The translations under genes and the position numbers were made by a program. A stretch of DNA of 64,000 nt from Paracoccus aestuariivivens. GTDB lineage: Bacteria; Pseudomonadota; Alphaproteobacteria; Rhodobacterales; Rhodobacteraceae. Below, in pieces: positions 35,225 through 45,649 of this stretch (within the stretch, counting starts at the first letter, position 1; every line of letters begins with the position of its first letter). The notes under the pieces are model-generated. The model had not been told where the DNA came from. It worked only from the letters and a program-made list of their open reading frames with translations, and did no database searches. The stretch covers positions 1-64,000 of the forward strand of contig NZ_WMIE01000013.1 of assembly GCF_009711225.1 (NCBI RefSeq). Reading direction: 5' to 3'.

Positions 35225-36060
35225 GCCCTCTCTGCGGCTTTGGCCTTATCCCAAAGCGCGTCCATCTCGGCCAGATTGCTGTCCTCCGGACGACGGCCTT
35301 CAGCTGCAAGCTGAGCCTCGATCGAACGGAAGCGGCGAGTGAACTTGGCATTGGCGGATCTAAGCGCCTCTTCGGGGTCGATGTCGAGATGGCGAGCCAG
35401 ATTCGCCATGACGAACAACAGGTCGCCGAACTCTTCGGTTTGGTGCGCGTGGTCCGTGGTTTCTCGCGCCTCGACCAGTTCGGCAGCTTCCTCCTGGATC
35501 TTGGCCAGAACGTCCTGAGGCCCAGGCCAGTCAAAGCCCACGCGAGCGGCGCGGTTCTGCAATTTCAACGCACGGCTTAGTGCGGGCAGCCCCAGCGCGA
35601 CGCCATCCAGCACGCCCTTCTCGGCTTTTGCCGCGCGTTCCTGCGCTTTGATCGCTTCCCAGTCCTTGACCTGCTGTTCGGCCGACTTGTCGCGGGATTC
35701 GTCGCCGAAAACATGGGGATGGCGCGAGATCAGCTTGTCCGACACCGCCTTCACCACGTCGTCGAAGCCGAACATTCCGGCCTCGTCGGCCATCTGGGCA
35801 TGGAACACAACCTGCAGCAGCAGATCGCCCAACTCACCGGGCAACTCGTCCCACGCTTCGCGCGCGATAGCATCGGCGACTTCATGGGCCTCTTCGATGG
35901 TGTAGGGCGCGATGGTGCCAAAGTTCTGTTCGATGTCCCACGGGCAGCCGGATTTCGGGTCGCGCAGCGCCGCCATGATCGCCAGAAGCCGGGGAATACC
36001 GGTTTCGTCCGCCATGGCAGATCTGTCCGCCAACGCCGGATGCAATGCGTCATGTGCCAT
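35221..36060 (-). CDS. mazG: Nucleoside triphosphate pyrophosphohydrolase MazG
   Basis: 279-residue housecleaning enzyme that hydrolyses NTPs and dNTPs to monophosphates. Two MazG domains are visible. The first has CPWDIEQNFGTIAPYTIEEA and GELGDLLLQVVFHAQMA with the metal-binding glutamates; the second has AKIQEEAAELVEA and EEFGDLLFVMANLARH. AAAGG lies about 7 bases upstream of ATG 36060; an internal ATG at 36015 is also possible. Confidence 0.95.
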   Translation of the reverse strand: MAHDALHPALADRSAMADETGIPRLLAIMAALRDPKSGCPWDIEQNFGTIAPYTIEEAHEVADAIAREAWDELPGELGDLLLQVVFHAQMADEAGMFGFDDVVKAVSDKLISRHPHVFGDESRDKSAEQQVKDWEAIKAQERAAKAEKGVLDGVALGLPALSRALKLQNRAARVGFDWPGPQDVLAKIQEEAAELVEARETTDHAHQTEEFGDLLFVMANLARHLDIDPEEALRSANAKFTRRFRSIEAQLAAEGRRPEDSNLAEMDALWDKAKAAERA

Positions 36061-36259
36061 GATCTACCTTTCCCGATCAGAGGAATTCATTCTGTGCCCT
36101 TGAACTGCCACAGGTGCCGGTCCAAGTCCACGCTGCCACCCTGCCTGCTGGCGGAGTCGTTATTCCACGCTTTCTTGCCATCCATCGGACAGGCAGATAC
36201 GGTGCGCGCCAACTCCGCCGGGGGACCGCCCGGATAATGCCTGAGAAAGGGATCAACCC

Positions 36260-36589
36260 ATGTTCGTGACCCCCGCCTATGCCCAAGCCGCCGCCCCCTC
36301 GGGCGCAGCCAGCATTGCTTCCTTCCTGCCGCTTATCCTGATCTTCGTCATCATGTATTTCCTGATGATCCGCCCGCAGCAGAAGCGCATGAAAGAACAC
36401 CGCGCCATGGTCGAAGCGGTCAAGAAAGGCGACGAGGTCGTGACCCAGGGCGGCATGATCGGCAAGGTGACCTCGGTCCGCGACAACGAGTTGGAAGTCG
36501 AAATCGCACCGGGCGTCAAAACCCGCGTCGTCCGCTCGACCATCACCGGCGTCGTGAACAAAACCGCACCCGCCGCTGCCAATAGCTGA
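36260..36589 (+). CDS. yajC: Preprotein translocase subunit YajC
   Basis: 109-residue single-span inner-membrane protein of the Sec-associated SecDF-YajC complex. A hydrophobic segment (about 15-36) ends in FLMIRPQQKRMKEH, the family signature, then comes a small beta domain (GDEVVTQGGMIGKV). It is directly followed by secD and secF, as in most proteobacteria. A start with GAAAGGG about 9 bases upstream. Confidence 0.95.
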   Translation: MFVTPAYAQAAAPSGAASIASFLPLILIFVIMYFLMIRPQQKRMKEHRAMVEAVKKGDEVVTQGGMIGKVTSVRDNELEVEIAPGVKTRVVRSTITGVVNKTAPAAANS

Positions 36590-36603
36590 GACAACCGCTC
36601 GCC

Positions 36604-38268
36604 ATGCTTCAAATCCCCGCCTGGAAACGTGTGCTGATCCTGGGGCTGATCGCCTTGGGTCTGCTGTTTGCGATGCCGAACCTGTTTTACGGCAAGGTCG
36701 AATCGCATAACGACGCCATCGCCAATATGGAACGTTCCGGGGTCGAGACGCCCGAGGATCTTGCCGCCCGTGCGGCATGGCCCGACTGGCTTCCGTCCGG
36801 ATTGGTCAATCTTGGTCTCGACCTGCGCGGGGGGGCTCACTTGCTGGGCGAAGTCCATGTCGCCGACGTCTACAAAGCGCGGATGGACAGCCTTTGGCCG
36901 GAACTTCGTGACGCGCTGGTTGCTCAGCGCGACACCATCGGTGCGGTGCGCCGTGTCACGGCACCGGATGGCCAGCTGATCGTCGAAATCTCGAATGCCG
37001 AGCAGATCGCGAAAGCGGTCGAGATCGCGCGTGGTCTGGCTGTGCCGGTCACCTCGATCAGCGGCGCGGGTCAAAGCGATCTGGACATCAAGGGCAGCGG
37101 AAACCGTCTGACGGTACAACTGTCCGACGCCGAGAAAGCCGCGACGGACGACCGCACTGTCCAGCAATCGCTGGAAATCATTCGCCGTCGTATCGACGAG
37201 GTCGGCACGCGCGAGCCGACCATCATGCGTCAGGGTGCCGACCGCATCCTGATTCAGGTGCCCGGCATCGGTTCCGCCGAAGAGTTGAAGCAGTTGATCG
37301 GCACGACCGCGAAACTGACCTTCAACCCCGTCGTCAGCCGTGGCACCGACGCGAATGCGCGCGTCGCGGCAGGGCAGGTCGTGCTGCCCTCGATGGACGA
37401 GCAGGGCGTCTATTACACGCTCGAACAAAGCCCCGTCGTCACCGGCGAGGATCTGACCGATGCGCGCCCGAGCTTCGACCAGAACGGCCAACCGTCGGTC
37501 GATTTCCGCTTTGGTCCCACGGGCGCCAAGCGTTTCGGCTCGTATACCTCGTCGAATATCGGCCAGCCGTTTGCCATCGTTCTGGACAATCAGGTGATTT
37601 CTGCGCCGGTCATCCGGCAGGCCATCACCACGGGTTCGGGCCAGATTTCTGGTTCGATGGATGTCGAAAGCTCGACCCGTCTCGCGGTCCTGCTGCGTGC
37701 TGGTGCGCTTCCGGCCGAGATGACCTTCCTTGAAGAACGGACCATCGGTCCCGAACTCGGGCAGGACTCGATTGACGCAGGGCGTCTGTCCTCGATCATC
37801 GCGACGGTTGCGGTCGTGGCCTACATGATCGCCAGCTACGGCCTGTTCGGCGTATTCGCCTCGGTCGCGGTGATCGTCAACGTTATCCTGATTCTGTCCA
37901 TCATGTCGATGATGGGCGCGACTTTGACGCTGCCCGGTATCGCGGGGATCGTGCTGACCGTTGGTACGGCGGTTGACGCGAACGTCATCATCTACGAACG
38001 CATCCGCGAGGAATTGCGGCGTGGCAAACGCGTGGTCAAAGCCATCGATGACGGCTTCAGCGAAGCCATGAGCGCGATCATCGACGCGAACGTGACGACC
38101 TTCATTGCCGCGATGGTGATGTTCTTCCTTGGCTCGGGTCCGGTCAAAGGTTTTGCCGTGACGCTAACCATCGGGTTGGTCACCTCGGTCTTTACCGCGA
38201 TCTTCCTGACCCGCTTGCTGATCGTGCTGTGGCTCGATTGGCGCAAACCGAAGCAACTGGTTCTGTAA
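36604..38268 (+). CDS. secD: Protein translocase subunit SecD
   Basis: 554-residue inner-membrane RND-type protein that uses proton-motive force to help secreted proteins leave the Sec channel. Features are an N-terminal membrane segment, the LGLDLRGGAHLLGEV signature near residue 75, and a large periplasmic region. The C-terminal five-helix membrane domain contains GTAVDANVIIYERIREEL. It is 14 bases after yajC and 12 bases before secF, in one operon. Confidence 0.97.
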   Translation: MLQIPAWKRVLILGLIALGLLFAMPNLFYGKVESHNDAIANMERSGVETPEDLAARAAWPDWLPSGLVNLGLDLRGGAHLLGEVHVADVYKARMDSLWPELRDALVAQRDTIGAVRRVTAPDGQLIVEISNAEQIAKAVEIARGLAVPVTSISGAGQSDLDIKGSGNRLTVQLSDAEKAATDDRTVQQSLEIIRRRIDEVGTREPTIMRQGADRILIQVPGIGSAEELKQLIGTTAKLTFNPVVSRGTDANARVAAGQVVLPSMDEQGVYYTLEQSPVVTGEDLTDARPSFDQNGQPSVDFRFGPTGAKRFGSYTSSNIGQPFAIVLDNQVISAPVIRQAITTGSGQISGSMDVESSTRLAVLLRAGALPAEMTFLEERTIGPELGQDSIDAGRLSSIIATVAVVAYMIASYGLFGVFASVAVIVNVILILSIMSMMGATLTLPGIAGIVLTVGTAVDANVIIYERIREELRRGKRVVKAIDDGFSEAMSAIIDANVTTFIAAMVMFFLGSGPVKGFAVTLTIGLVTSVFTAIFLTRLLIVLWLDWRKPKQLVL

Positions 38269-38280
38269 GGGGGCGAGGAT

Positions 38281-39267
38281 ATGGCATTCCGTCTGAAACT
38301 GGTCCCCGATGAGACCAATGTTAACTTTTTCCGCTGGCAGTGGCTGACCTTCGGTATCTCGGCCGTCGCAATGGTCGGCTCGATCTTCGCCGTGCTGTTC
38401 ATGGGTCTGAATTTCGGTATCGACTTCAAGGGCGGCACCACGATCCGGACCGAAAGCCCTGCGGCTTTCGAGGTCGGCGATTACCGTCGCGTGCTGGATG
38501 ATCTGCAGATCGGCGATGTCTCGATCACCGAAGTGTTCGACCCGAGCTTCGGCGAATCAAAGCATGTGGCGATGATCCGCATCGGCACCACGGACGAGAC
38601 AGGTTCGGTTACCCCAGAAGAACTGAACAAGGTCGAGGCCGCGCTGAAAACCGTGGACCCGCAAGTCAGCTTCGCCGCAGTCGAGTCGGTCGGCCCCAAA
38701 GTCTCGGGAGAGTTGATCAAAACCGCAATCTATGCGGTTGGTGCGGCGACGATTGCGATCATGTTCTATATCTGGCTGCGCTTCGAATGGCAGTTCGCCA
38801 TCGGTGCGGTGGTCTCGATCATGCATGACGTGTTGCTGACGGTCGGGATTTTTGCTGTGTTCCAGCTTAAGTTCGACCTGACCACCATCGCGGCGCTGCT
38901 GACGACCTTGGGCTATTCGGTCAACGATACGGTCGTGGTTTTCGACCGGCTGCGCGAGAACCTGATCAAGTTCAAGGCCATGCCACTGATCGACGTGATG
39001 AACCTGACGGTGAACGAAACGCTGTCGCGCACGGTGATGACCGCTGTCACCACGGCGCTGGCGCTGACCGCGATGTATGTCTTTGGCGGCGACGTCATTC
39101 GTGGCTTCGTTTTCGCGATGCTCTGGGGCGTGTTCGTCGGGGCGTATTCGACGGTCTATGTCGCCAAGAACATCGTGTTGTGGCTGGGCGTGAAACGTGA
39201 CTGGTCGAAGCCCGATCCGAAAGAGGCCAAGGACGACATTCCGGCCGCCTTCCGGGACGCGCCCTGA
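38281..39267 (+). CDS. secF: Protein translocase subunit SecF
   Basis: 328-residue partner of SecD. The N-terminal helix is followed by GLNFGIDFKGGTTIR, a periplasmic domain, and the membrane domain with TTLGYSVNDTVVVFDRLREN. GGGGCGAGG precedes the ATG. Its TGA shares one base with the ATG of the next gene. Confidence 0.97.
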   Translation: MAFRLKLVPDETNVNFFRWQWLTFGISAVAMVGSIFAVLFMGLNFGIDFKGGTTIRTESPAAFEVGDYRRVLDDLQIGDVSITEVFDPSFGESKHVAMIRIGTTDETGSVTPEELNKVEAALKTVDPQVSFAAVESVGPKVSGELIKTAIYAVGAATIAIMFYIWLRFEWQFAIGAVVSIMHDVLLTVGIFAVFQLKFDLTTIAALLTTLGYSVNDTVVVFDRLRENLIKFKAMPLIDVMNLTVNETLSRTVMTAVTTALALTAMYVFGGDVIRGFVFAMLWGVFVGAYSTVYVAKNIVLWLGVKRDWSKPDPKEAKDDIPAAFRDAP

Positions 39268-39623
39268 TGTCGGCGATGACACCTACCGAGTTCCTTGGGG
39301 CCGTTCCGATTGACGGCTATGGCCCCGGGTTCTTCCGCGTCGGGGGCAAGGTCCATCACGGCTCGATCATCGTCACTCAGGACGGTGTGCTGCCTTGGGG
39401 CGGGCTGGATGATGTCCAACCGCTTCTGGACCTCGCCGGTTCGGTCGATGTCCTGTTCATCGGGATGGGGGCGGATGTCGCGTTTCCTCCGCGCCCCTTG
39501 ACCTCGGCCCTTGAGGCTGCCGGTGTCATGCCCGAGCCGATGGGTTCGCCCTCGGCCGCACGCAGCTACAATGTCACCCTGTCCGAGGGCAGGCGCGTCG
39601 CCTGCGCTTTGCTGCCGCTATGA
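39267..39623 (+). CDS. Mth938-like domain protein (DUF498 family)
   Basis: 118-residue small globular protein of the Mth938/NDUFAF3-like fold, with [13 protein letters not shown] and [11 protein letters not shown] typical. The mitochondrial relative NDUFAF3 is a complex I assembly factor; the bacterial role is not known. It is embedded between secF and ccmA with overlapping stop/start codons on both sides, so it is translationally coupled to both. Confidence 0.88.
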   Translation: MSAMTPTEFLGAVPIDGYGPGFFRVGGKVHHGSIIVTQDGVLPWGGLDDVQPLLDLAGSVDVLFIGMGADVAFPPRPLTSALEAAGVMPEPMGSPSAARSYNVTLSEGRRVACALLPL

Positions 39624-40252
39624 CGTTGATCTCGGTCCGTGATCTGGCCGTCGCCCGCGGCGGCCTGCGCGTGATCGAGAGTTTGGATTTTTCCTTGTCG
39701 GGCGGGCAGGCCTTGGTTTTGCGCGGCCCGAACGGTTCGGGCAAGACCACGCTTCTGCGCACGCTGGCGGGACTTCAACCCGCCGTCGCGGGCCAGATCG
39801 ACTGCCCCCCCGATTCAATCGCTTATGCTGGCCATGCGGACGGGCTGAAACCCGCATTGACCGTGTCCGAAAACCTGAGTTTCTGGGCGTCCGTCTTTGG
39901 TGGCCCCGCTATCGGGCCCGCTCTTGTGGCGATGAACCTGACGGAGTTGACGGCGCGCCCCGCGCATACCCTATCGGCGGGCCAGAAGCGGCGTTTGGGA
40001 CTGGCACGGTTGATGGTGACAGGACGTCCGCTTTGGCTACTGGACGAACCGACCGTCTCGCTGGACAGCAATTCGGTCGCGCTGTTTGCAGCCATGCTGC
40101 GCGCCCATTTGGCGGCTGGCGGCGCTGCACTTGTTGCGACCCATATTGATCTGGGCCTGCCTGAAGCGGGGTTGCTGGATCTGACGCCATATCGCGCGAA
40201 CTTGACGCGGCGCGATGACCGCCCTGCCGGTTTCAACGAGGCCTTTGCATGA
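39620..40252 (+). CDS. ccmA: Cytochrome c biogenesis ATP-binding protein CcmA
   Basis: 210-residue ABC ATPase of the CcmABCD haem-handling complex. Walker A is GPNGSGKT at about 36-43, the signature is [14 protein letters not shown], and Walker B is [11 protein letters not shown]. It powers release of holo-CcmE from CcmC in the inner membrane. Overlaps the preceding and following genes by four bases. Confidence 0.95.
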   Translation: MTLISVRDLAVARGGLRVIESLDFSLSGGQALVLRGPNGSGKTTLLRTLAGLQPAVAGQIDCPPDSIAYAGHADGLKPALTVSENLSFWASVFGGPAIGPALVAMNLTELTARPAHTLSAGQKRRLGLARLMVTGRPLWLLDEPTVSLDSNSVALFAAMLRAHLAAGGAALVATHIDLGLPEAGLLDLTPYRANLTRRDDRPAGFNEAFA

Positions 40253-40905
40253 AGGCGCTGCTGTGGCGTGATCTTCAACTCGCGATTCGGGCCGGAGGCG
40301 GCTTTGGCCTGTCACTGGCCTTCTTCCTGATCGTCTGCACTCTTGTCCCCTTTGGCGTCGGAGCCGATGGCGGGCAGTTATCCCGAATTGCTGCGGGCAT
40401 TCTGTGGGTCGGCGCGCTGTTGTCCTGCCTGCTGTCGCTCGACCGCATTTTTGCGCTGGACCACGAGGATGGCAGCCTTGACCTTTTGGCGACCGCTCCG
40501 CTGCCGCTAGAGGGCATGGTCGCGATCAAAGCCTTGGCGCATTGGCTGACGACCGGTCTGCCGCTGGTGATCTGCTCGCCCGTTCTGGGGATCTTGCTGC
40601 ACCTTCCGGGCGCTGCCTATCCGTGGCTGGTCTTGTCTCTGACAGTCGGGACGCCGGCATTGTCGATGCTGGGGGCGTTTGGCGCTGCTCTTACGGTCGG
40701 TCTGCGTCGGGGCGGCCTGCTGCTTTCTCTGCTGGTTCTGCCGCTGTATGTGCCGACCTTGATCTTCGGCGCCGAGACCGTACGTCGTGGTCTGATGGGG
40801 ACCGAGGTCACAACACCGCTGGTATTTCTGGCCGGAATCACCTTTGCCACCTTGGCATTGGTTCCCTTTGCTGCCGCAGCGGCTTTGCGGGTCAATCTGC
40901 GATGA
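40249..40905 (+). CDS. ccmB: Haem exporter protein CcmB
   Basis: 218-residue permease with six hydrophobic helices. Family features are [17 protein letters not shown] near residue 65 and the C-terminal helices. Partner of CcmA in System I cytochrome c maturation. Starts inside the ccmA stop (ATGA). Confidence 0.95.
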   Translation: MKALLWRDLQLAIRAGGGFGLSLAFFLIVCTLVPFGVGADGGQLSRIAAGILWVGALLSCLLSLDRIFALDHEDGSLDLLATAPLPLEGMVAIKALAHWLTTGLPLVICSPVLGILLHLPGAAYPWLVLSLTVGTPALSMLGAFGAALTVGLRRGGLLLSLLVLPLYVPTLIFGAETVRRGLMGTEVTTPLVFLAGITFATLALVPFAAAAALRVNLR

Positions 40906-40956
40906 ATCACGTACCGACAGTTGAGCGGGCCAGCGCGAAGGGGTAGGGAGGAACAC

Positions 40957-41682
40957 ATGTCGATCTGGGAATATGCCAACCCCGTCAAGTTCTTGCGTGC
41001 CTCGGGCATTGTCTTGCCATGGATCGTGGCGGGAGCGGCGCTGTGTACGGTCGTCGGGTTGGTCTGGGGATTTCTGACGCCTGACGATTACCGGCAGGGC
41101 GCAACGGTCAAGATCGTATTCCTGCATGTTCCGGCCGCACTTATGGCGATCAATGCCTGGATGATGATGCTTGTCGCGTCCTTGGTCTGGCTGATCCGCC
41201 GTCACCATGTCAGCGCGCTGGCCGCGAAAGCCGCCGCGCCGGTCGGAGCCGTGATGACGCTGATCGCGCTGATCACCGGTGCCATCTGGGGGCAACCGAT
41301 GTGGGGGACGTGGTGGGAATGGGACCCGCGTCTGACCTCGTTTCTTGTGCTGTTCCTGTTCTATCTGGGCTATATCGCCTTGTGGGAGGCGATCGAGGAT
41401 CCCGACAGTGCCGCCGATCTGACCGGCCTTCTGTGCCTTGTCGGTTCGGTATTCGCCTTCCTGTCGCGCTACGCGGTCAATTTCTGGAATCAGGGCCTGC
41501 ATCAGGGGGCCTCGCTTTCGGTTGCGCCGGGCGAGCGGATGTCCTCGGTCTATCGCTATCCGCTTTACGTTTCGATGCTGGGCTTTTTCCTGCTGTTTCT
41601 GGCTTTGGTGCTGATCCGCACCCGTACCGAGATCCGCCGTCGTCGATTGGCCGCATTGCTGGCACGGGAGCACCGCGCATGA
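40957..41682 (+). CDS. ccmC: Haem exporter protein CcmC
   Basis: 241-residue haem-handling membrane protein with six helices. The tryptophan-rich periplasmic motif WGTWWEWDPRLTS is near residue 122, with conserved histidines on either side. It loads haem onto the chaperone CcmE. The start is ATG 40957 behind GGGAGGA; the upstream in-frame ATG at 40921 is not used. Overlaps ccmD by four bases. Confidence 0.95.
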   Translation: MSIWEYANPVKFLRASGIVLPWIVAGAALCTVVGLVWGFLTPDDYRQGATVKIVFLHVPAALMAINAWMMMLVASLVWLIRRHHVSALAAKAAAPVGAVMTLIALITGAIWGQPMWGTWWEWDPRLTSFLVLFLFYLGYIALWEAIEDPDSAADLTGLLCLVGSVFAFLSRYAVNFWNQGLHQGASLSVAPGERMSSVYRYPLYVSMLGFFLLFLALVLIRTRTEIRRRRLAALLAREHRA

Positions 41683-41822
41683 TCGAGCTTGGTAAATACG
41701 CCACCACGGTTCTGTCCGCCTATGGCATCAGCCTTGTGTTGCTGGTGGCCATCGTTCTGCAAACGGTGCGCGCCAACGCCCGCGCCCGCCGTGCGCTTGA
41801 GGAGTATGACAACCGTGGCTAG
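41679..41822 (+). CDS. ccmD: Haem exporter protein CcmD
   Basis: 47-residue single-span membrane protein. A hydrophobic segment (ISLVLLVAIVLQT) is followed by RANARARRALEEY, as in CcmD. It helps release holo-CcmE from CcmC. It starts within the ccmC stop (ATGA), and its 3' end overlaps the ccmG start at 41806. Confidence 0.92.
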   Translation: MIELGKYATTVLSAYGISLVLLVAIVLQTVRANARARRALEEYDNRG

Positions 41823-42354
41823 GATCAATCCATTGATCGCGTTGCCTCCGCTGGTATTTGGCGGCTTGGCGGTGATGTTCCTCTGGGGAATGCAGCGCGA
41901 GAATCCTGGCGAATTGCCCTCGGCTCTGGTCGGTCGCGAGGCTCCGCCAATCGGACAGCAGACTTTGTCGGGGAAAGTGCAACTGACCGACGAGATGCTG
42001 CGACAACCCGGCGTCAAGATCGTGAACTTCTGGGCCAGTTGGTGTCCGCCTTGCCGCGCCGAGCATCCGACCCTGACCGAGCTTGCGAAAGAGCTTCCGG
42101 TCTACGGGATCGACCTGAAGGACCCCGAGGGGGCGGCTTCCTCCTTTTTGTCTGAACATGGCGACCCCTTCCGCGCGCTGGCGACCGATCCGCGCGGCCG
42201 CACGGCCATTGATTGGGGCGTGACCGCGCCGCCCGAAACCTTCATCATCGATGGTGACGGCCAGATCCTCTACCGGCATGTCGGGCCACTGATCCGCGAA
42301 GACTTCACCAATCGCTTCCTGCCGCAACTGGAACAGGCGCGGGCCGCGGAATAG
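41806..42354 (+). CDS. ccmG: Thiol:disulfide interchange protein CcmG/DsbE
   Basis: 182-residue periplasmic thioredoxin-fold protein anchored by an N-terminal helix. The active site is WASWCPPCRAEHP (C80, C83), and GVTAPPETFIIDGDG is the CcmG signature. It keeps apocytochrome c haem-binding cysteines reduced. The start is ATG 41806 behind TTGAGGAG, overlapping ccmD; the longer frame from 41689 is not used. Confidence 0.95.
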   Translation: MTTVARINPLIALPPLVFGGLAVMFLWGMQRENPGELPSALVGREAPPIGQQTLSGKVQLTDEMLRQPGVKIVNFWASWCPPCRAEHPTLTELAKELPVYGIDLKDPEGAASSFLSEHGDPFRALATDPRGRTAIDWGVTAPPETFIIDGDGQILYRHVGPLIREDFTNRFLPQLEQARAAE

Positions 42355-42493
42355 CGCTTACCGCTTTGCGGATTTGTGCCGTCCCACGGGTATTTGGGAA
42401 ACGCAGACCTGCCGATCATCGCGCGTTGGGCCGAGACGTCTTCCCAAGCCCAACTGCTGCGGCTAAGACGACCGGGCATGCAAGAGGCCCGAG

Positions 42494-43600
42494 ATGTCGC
42501 AGAACCAATCGAACATCGTCCCTCAACCTGGCATCATGGAAATCTCCCTTTATCAAGGGGGTGCCGCCAAGGTTGCCGGGATCGAGAACGTCACCAAGCT
42601 GTCGTCGAACGAGAACCCCTTTGGTCCTTCGGACAAGGCGCGCGAAGCTGTTATCCGCGCCGCCCATTCCCTGCATAGATATCCCAATACCGATCACGCC
42701 AGCCTGCGCGCGGCCATCGGCGAGGTGCACGGGCTAGACCCCGACCGGATCATTTGCGGCGTTGGCTCGGACGAGATCATCCACTTCCTGTGTCAGGCCT
42801 ATGCCGGTCCGGGAACCGAGGTCCTGTTCACAGAACACGGCTTCCTGATGTACCGCATCAGTGCCCACGCAGCAGGGGCGACGCCGGTACAGGTGGCGGA
42901 ACGTGACCGCGTGACCGATGTCGACGCGCTGATCGCGGGTGCGACCGAGCGGACCCGACTGATCTTTGTGGCCAACCCGAATAACCCCACCGGAACGATG
43001 GTGGGGCTACCCGAGCTTGAGCGGCTCGCACGGGCCGTCCCGCAGGCCATCATCGTCGTCGACGCGGCCTACGCCGAATATGTCGAGGATTATGACGGTG
43101 GCGCGGAACTCGCGACCCGCCTTCCGAATGTCGTAATGACGCGCACGTTTTCGAAGATTTACGGGCTCGGCGGTCTTCGGATCGGTTGGGGTTACGGTCC
43201 GCGCGAGATCATCGACGTCCTCAACCGCATTCGTGGCCCGTTCAACCTGTCCTCGGTCGCAATGGACGCGGCCGAAGCCGCCGTGCGCGACCGTGACCAT
43301 GTCGCGCGCTGCCAAAGCGAGAACGCGCGGATGCGCGCATGGCTGGCCGAGGCGCTGGCCGAAAAAGGCGTACCCACCGATACATCCTGCGCGAACTTCA
43401 TTCTTGCCCGCTTTGCCGATGCCGAAACGGCTGGTGCTTGCGACGAGGCATTGAAGGCACAGGGGTTGATCGTCCGGCAGGTCGCCGGTTACGGCCTGCC
43501 GAATTGCCTGCGGATCACTGTCGGAGACGAGGCCTCGTGCCGCCGCGTGGCGCATGTCATCGGCCAGTTTATGGCCGAGCGGGCGGGAATCGGGGCATGA
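42494..43600 (+). CDS. hisC: Histidinol-phosphate aminotransferase
   Basis: 368-residue class II PLP aminotransferase of histidine biosynthesis; in bacteria lacking other enzymes HisC also serves phenylalanine and tyrosine. [11 protein letters not shown] is near residue 36, ANPNNPTGT in the middle, and the PLP lysine is in [16 protein letters not shown]. It overlaps the prephenate dehydrogenase gene by four bases, a pairing that supports an aromatic amino acid role as well. Confidence 0.94.
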   Translation: MSQNQSNIVPQPGIMEISLYQGGAAKVAGIENVTKLSSNENPFGPSDKAREAVIRAAHSLHRYPNTDHASLRAAIGEVHGLDPDRIICGVGSDEIIHFLCQAYAGPGTEVLFTEHGFLMYRISAHAAGATPVQVAERDRVTDVDALIAGATERTRLIFVANPNNPTGTMVGLPELERLARAVPQAIIVVDAAYAEYVEDYDGGAELATRLPNVVMTRTFSKIYGLGGLRIGWGYGPREIIDVLNRIRGPFNLSSVAMDAAEAAVRDRDHVARCQSENARMRAWLAEALAEKGVPTDTSCANFILARFADAETAGACDEALKAQGLIVRQVAGYGLPNCLRITVGDEASCRRVAHVIGQFMAERAGIGA

Positions 43601-44532
43601 GCTTTATCTATGACCGCGTTGCGCTGATCGGTTTGGGACTGATCGCCGGCTCGATGGCTCTGGCGATGCGCGAGAAAGGCCTTGCGCGCGAGATTGTCGG
43701 CCACGCGCGCAGCTCTGAGACCCGTGAAACCGCGCTGGAAATAGGTCTGGTCGATCGCGTCTTCGATACGGCTGCCGAAGCGGTCAAGGGCGCTGATCTT
43801 GTCGTGCTGGCCGTACCCGTAGGAGCCATGGCTGCTGTCGCCGAGGAAATAGCGCCCTATCTGCAAGCTGGCGCGACCATTACCGATGTCGGTTCGGTCA
43901 AGCAGGCCGTGGTCAATGCGGTCTCGCCGTATTTGCCCGAAGGCGTTCATTTCGTGCCGGGCCATCCCTTGGCCGGAACCGAGCATTCCGGTCCACGCTC
44001 GGGCTTCGCCAGCCTGTTCTGCAACCGGTGGTGGCTGTTCACCCCCGCCGAGGATGTCGACGAGACCGCAATCACCCGCCTTGAAACTCTGGTGCAGGCA
44101 ATGGGTGCGAATACCGAGCGGATGGATGCGGCGCATCACGATCTTGTTCTGGCGGTCACCAGCCATACGCCGCACCTGATCGCCTATACAATGGTCGGGG
44201 TCGCCGATCACCTAAAACGTGTCACCGAAAGCGAAGTCGTTCAATATTCAGCCGCAGGTTTTCGGGACTTTACGCGGATTGCCGCCTCGGACCCGACCAT
44301 GTGGCGCGATGTGTTCTTGCAAAACAAGGACGCGGTGCTGGATATCCTTGGTCGCTTCACCGAGGAATTGTTCGTGCTGCAACGCGCCATCCGCATGGGG
44401 GATGGACAGCATCTGTTCGATTATTTCACCCGCACGCGGGCGATCCGGCGCGGCATTATCGAGGCCGGTCAGGACACGGCCGCACCCGATTTCGGGCGCA
44501 GCCAGAAGCCCGGAGAAAACGCCAAAAGCTAA
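43597..44532 (+). CDS. tyrA: Prephenate/arogenate dehydrogenase family protein
   Basis: 311-residue NAD(P)-dependent enzyme of tyrosine biosynthesis. The Rossmann motif [10 protein letters not shown] starts at about residue 12. GSVKQAV and [15 protein letters not shown] are the TyrA substrate-site segments, with [10 protein letters not shown] later. There is no chorismate mutase or ACT domain. Translationally coupled to hisC (ATGA). Its stop overlaps the convergent DUF2125 gene stop by four bases. Whether the substrate is prephenate or arogenate cannot be told. Confidence 0.93.
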   Translation: MSFIYDRVALIGLGLIAGSMALAMREKGLAREIVGHARSSETRETALEIGLVDRVFDTAAEAVKGADLVVLAVPVGAMAAVAEEIAPYLQAGATITDVGSVKQAVVNAVSPYLPEGVHFVPGHPLAGTEHSGPRSGFASLFCNRWWLFTPAEDVDETAITRLETLVQAMGANTERMDAAHHDLVLAVTSHTPHLIAYTMVGVADHLKRVTESEVVQYSAAGFRDFTRIAASDPTMWRDVFLQNKDAVLDILGRFTEELFVLQRAIRMGDGQHLFDYFTRTRAIRRGIIEAGQDTAAPDFGRSQKPGENAKS

Positions 44533-45596
44533 GGCCGCAACAATGGGGCTTGGCCGATCGGAATCGGACCAAGCCGCATCCGGCCCTCGGCAAAGGTGAT
44601 CGGCAGGCGCAGTTCGCCTGCCTGCGGTTCGGGAAAACTGATGTTGGGGGCGGGCTCCATGGACAGGGACGATACCGTCCTGATCATCGTGCGCCCGATC
44701 ATCACGACGCTTTGCGGGATCATTCCCGCATCCGCCGCAGTCTGAAGCAGCGCCTGAGCATCGCTGGTGTAAAGTGCCAGCGCACCCTTTGCGCGGCCTG
44801 TTTCATCTGCTTCTAGTCGGCCGATCAGGCGCGCTCCGACGGTGCCGATTTTCAGATCGGCCGAGTCGATCTGCAAGCCGGTCGGCAACGGTGTCGGCGG
44901 GGTTTGAAGCGCCTTCGACGTCGGGAGCGCATCCAGCCAAATCTTGCCGCTGCCCTGAAATGCCACCGGATCGCTGATCGAGAACCGCTCGGCCAAACCG
45001 GCGATCTGGGGCAAGGCTGCAGGGTTCAATCCTGCCAGATCGAACGTCAGGTCATATACGGCCTGCGAACCCTGCGGCATGTCCTGCGCCAATTCGCCCA
45101 GCTTTGTGTCAACCTCTAGCGACGCGGCCAATGGTTGACCGTCAAGAGTCAGCGGACCAGTCCGGATAACCGCCCGCCCCGGAGCGAGACCGGAAAAGGC
45201 CATAAAATGTACGCTCGCCTTGGGGTCTGCCATGCCCAGTTCATGCGGACCGGTCCCCAGATCAAGCGTTGCCGTTGCAGGCAGAGTCAACGTTGCAGTG
45301 GTGGGTGACAACGGCCCGACCGAGAAATAGGCCTCCGGCAAGGAAAGGCTGCCATTCGGTGTCACAATCCGAGGCTCGGTCAGGTGGACCCCTATCCGGC
45401 TTGGATCACTTAGCTTGGTGATGGAACCGACCGTGAAACCGGTCCCTGCTTCGGCCAATCTGCCGATCTCTCGGGCCATGAATGATTGGATGCCGAACCA
45501 GATTCCGCCGAAAAACACGGCGAGAATGGCCAGCAAGATGATGAATCCGCGCAATTTCCCCTCATGCAGCTTCGGGTGGCTTGGAACATGCCACAT
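44529..45596 (-). CDS. DUF2125 domain-containing protein
   Basis: 355 residues with an N-terminal signal anchor (FIILLAILAVFFGGIWFGI, about 18-36), then a beta-rich periplasmic domain matching DUF2125 of alphaproteobacteria. The C-terminal part has LRLPITFAEGRMRLGPIPIG. Probably an inner-membrane-anchored envelope protein; function unknown. Divergent from the ChaC-like gene 53 bases away. Confidence 0.85.
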   Translation of the reverse strand: MWHVPSHPKLHEGKLRGFIILLAILAVFFGGIWFGIQSFMAREIGRLAEAGTGFTVGSITKLSDPSRIGVHLTEPRIVTPNGSLSLPEAYFSVGPLSPTTATLTLPATATLDLGTGPHELGMADPKASVHFMAFSGLAPGRAVIRTGPLTLDGQPLAASLEVDTKLGELAQDMPQGSQAVYDLTFDLAGLNPAALPQIAGLAERFSISDPVAFQGSGKIWLDALPTSKALQTPPTPLPTGLQIDSADLKIGTVGARLIGRLEADETGRAKGALALYTSDAQALLQTAADAGMIPQSVVMIGRTMIRTVSSLSMEPAPNISFPEPQAGELRLPITFAEGRMRLGPIPIGQAPLLRP

Positions 45597-45649
45597 CCTG
45601 ACCTAAGTCTTAGCTGAACGAAAGGACGCATCGAAAGGTCGACGACAAG

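Noticed and set aside
43339..43596. Upstream extension of the prephenate dehydrogenase frame
   Set aside because: It is a shadow of hisC in another frame; the ATG at 43597 overlaps the hisC stop and begins the NAD-binding fold correctly.
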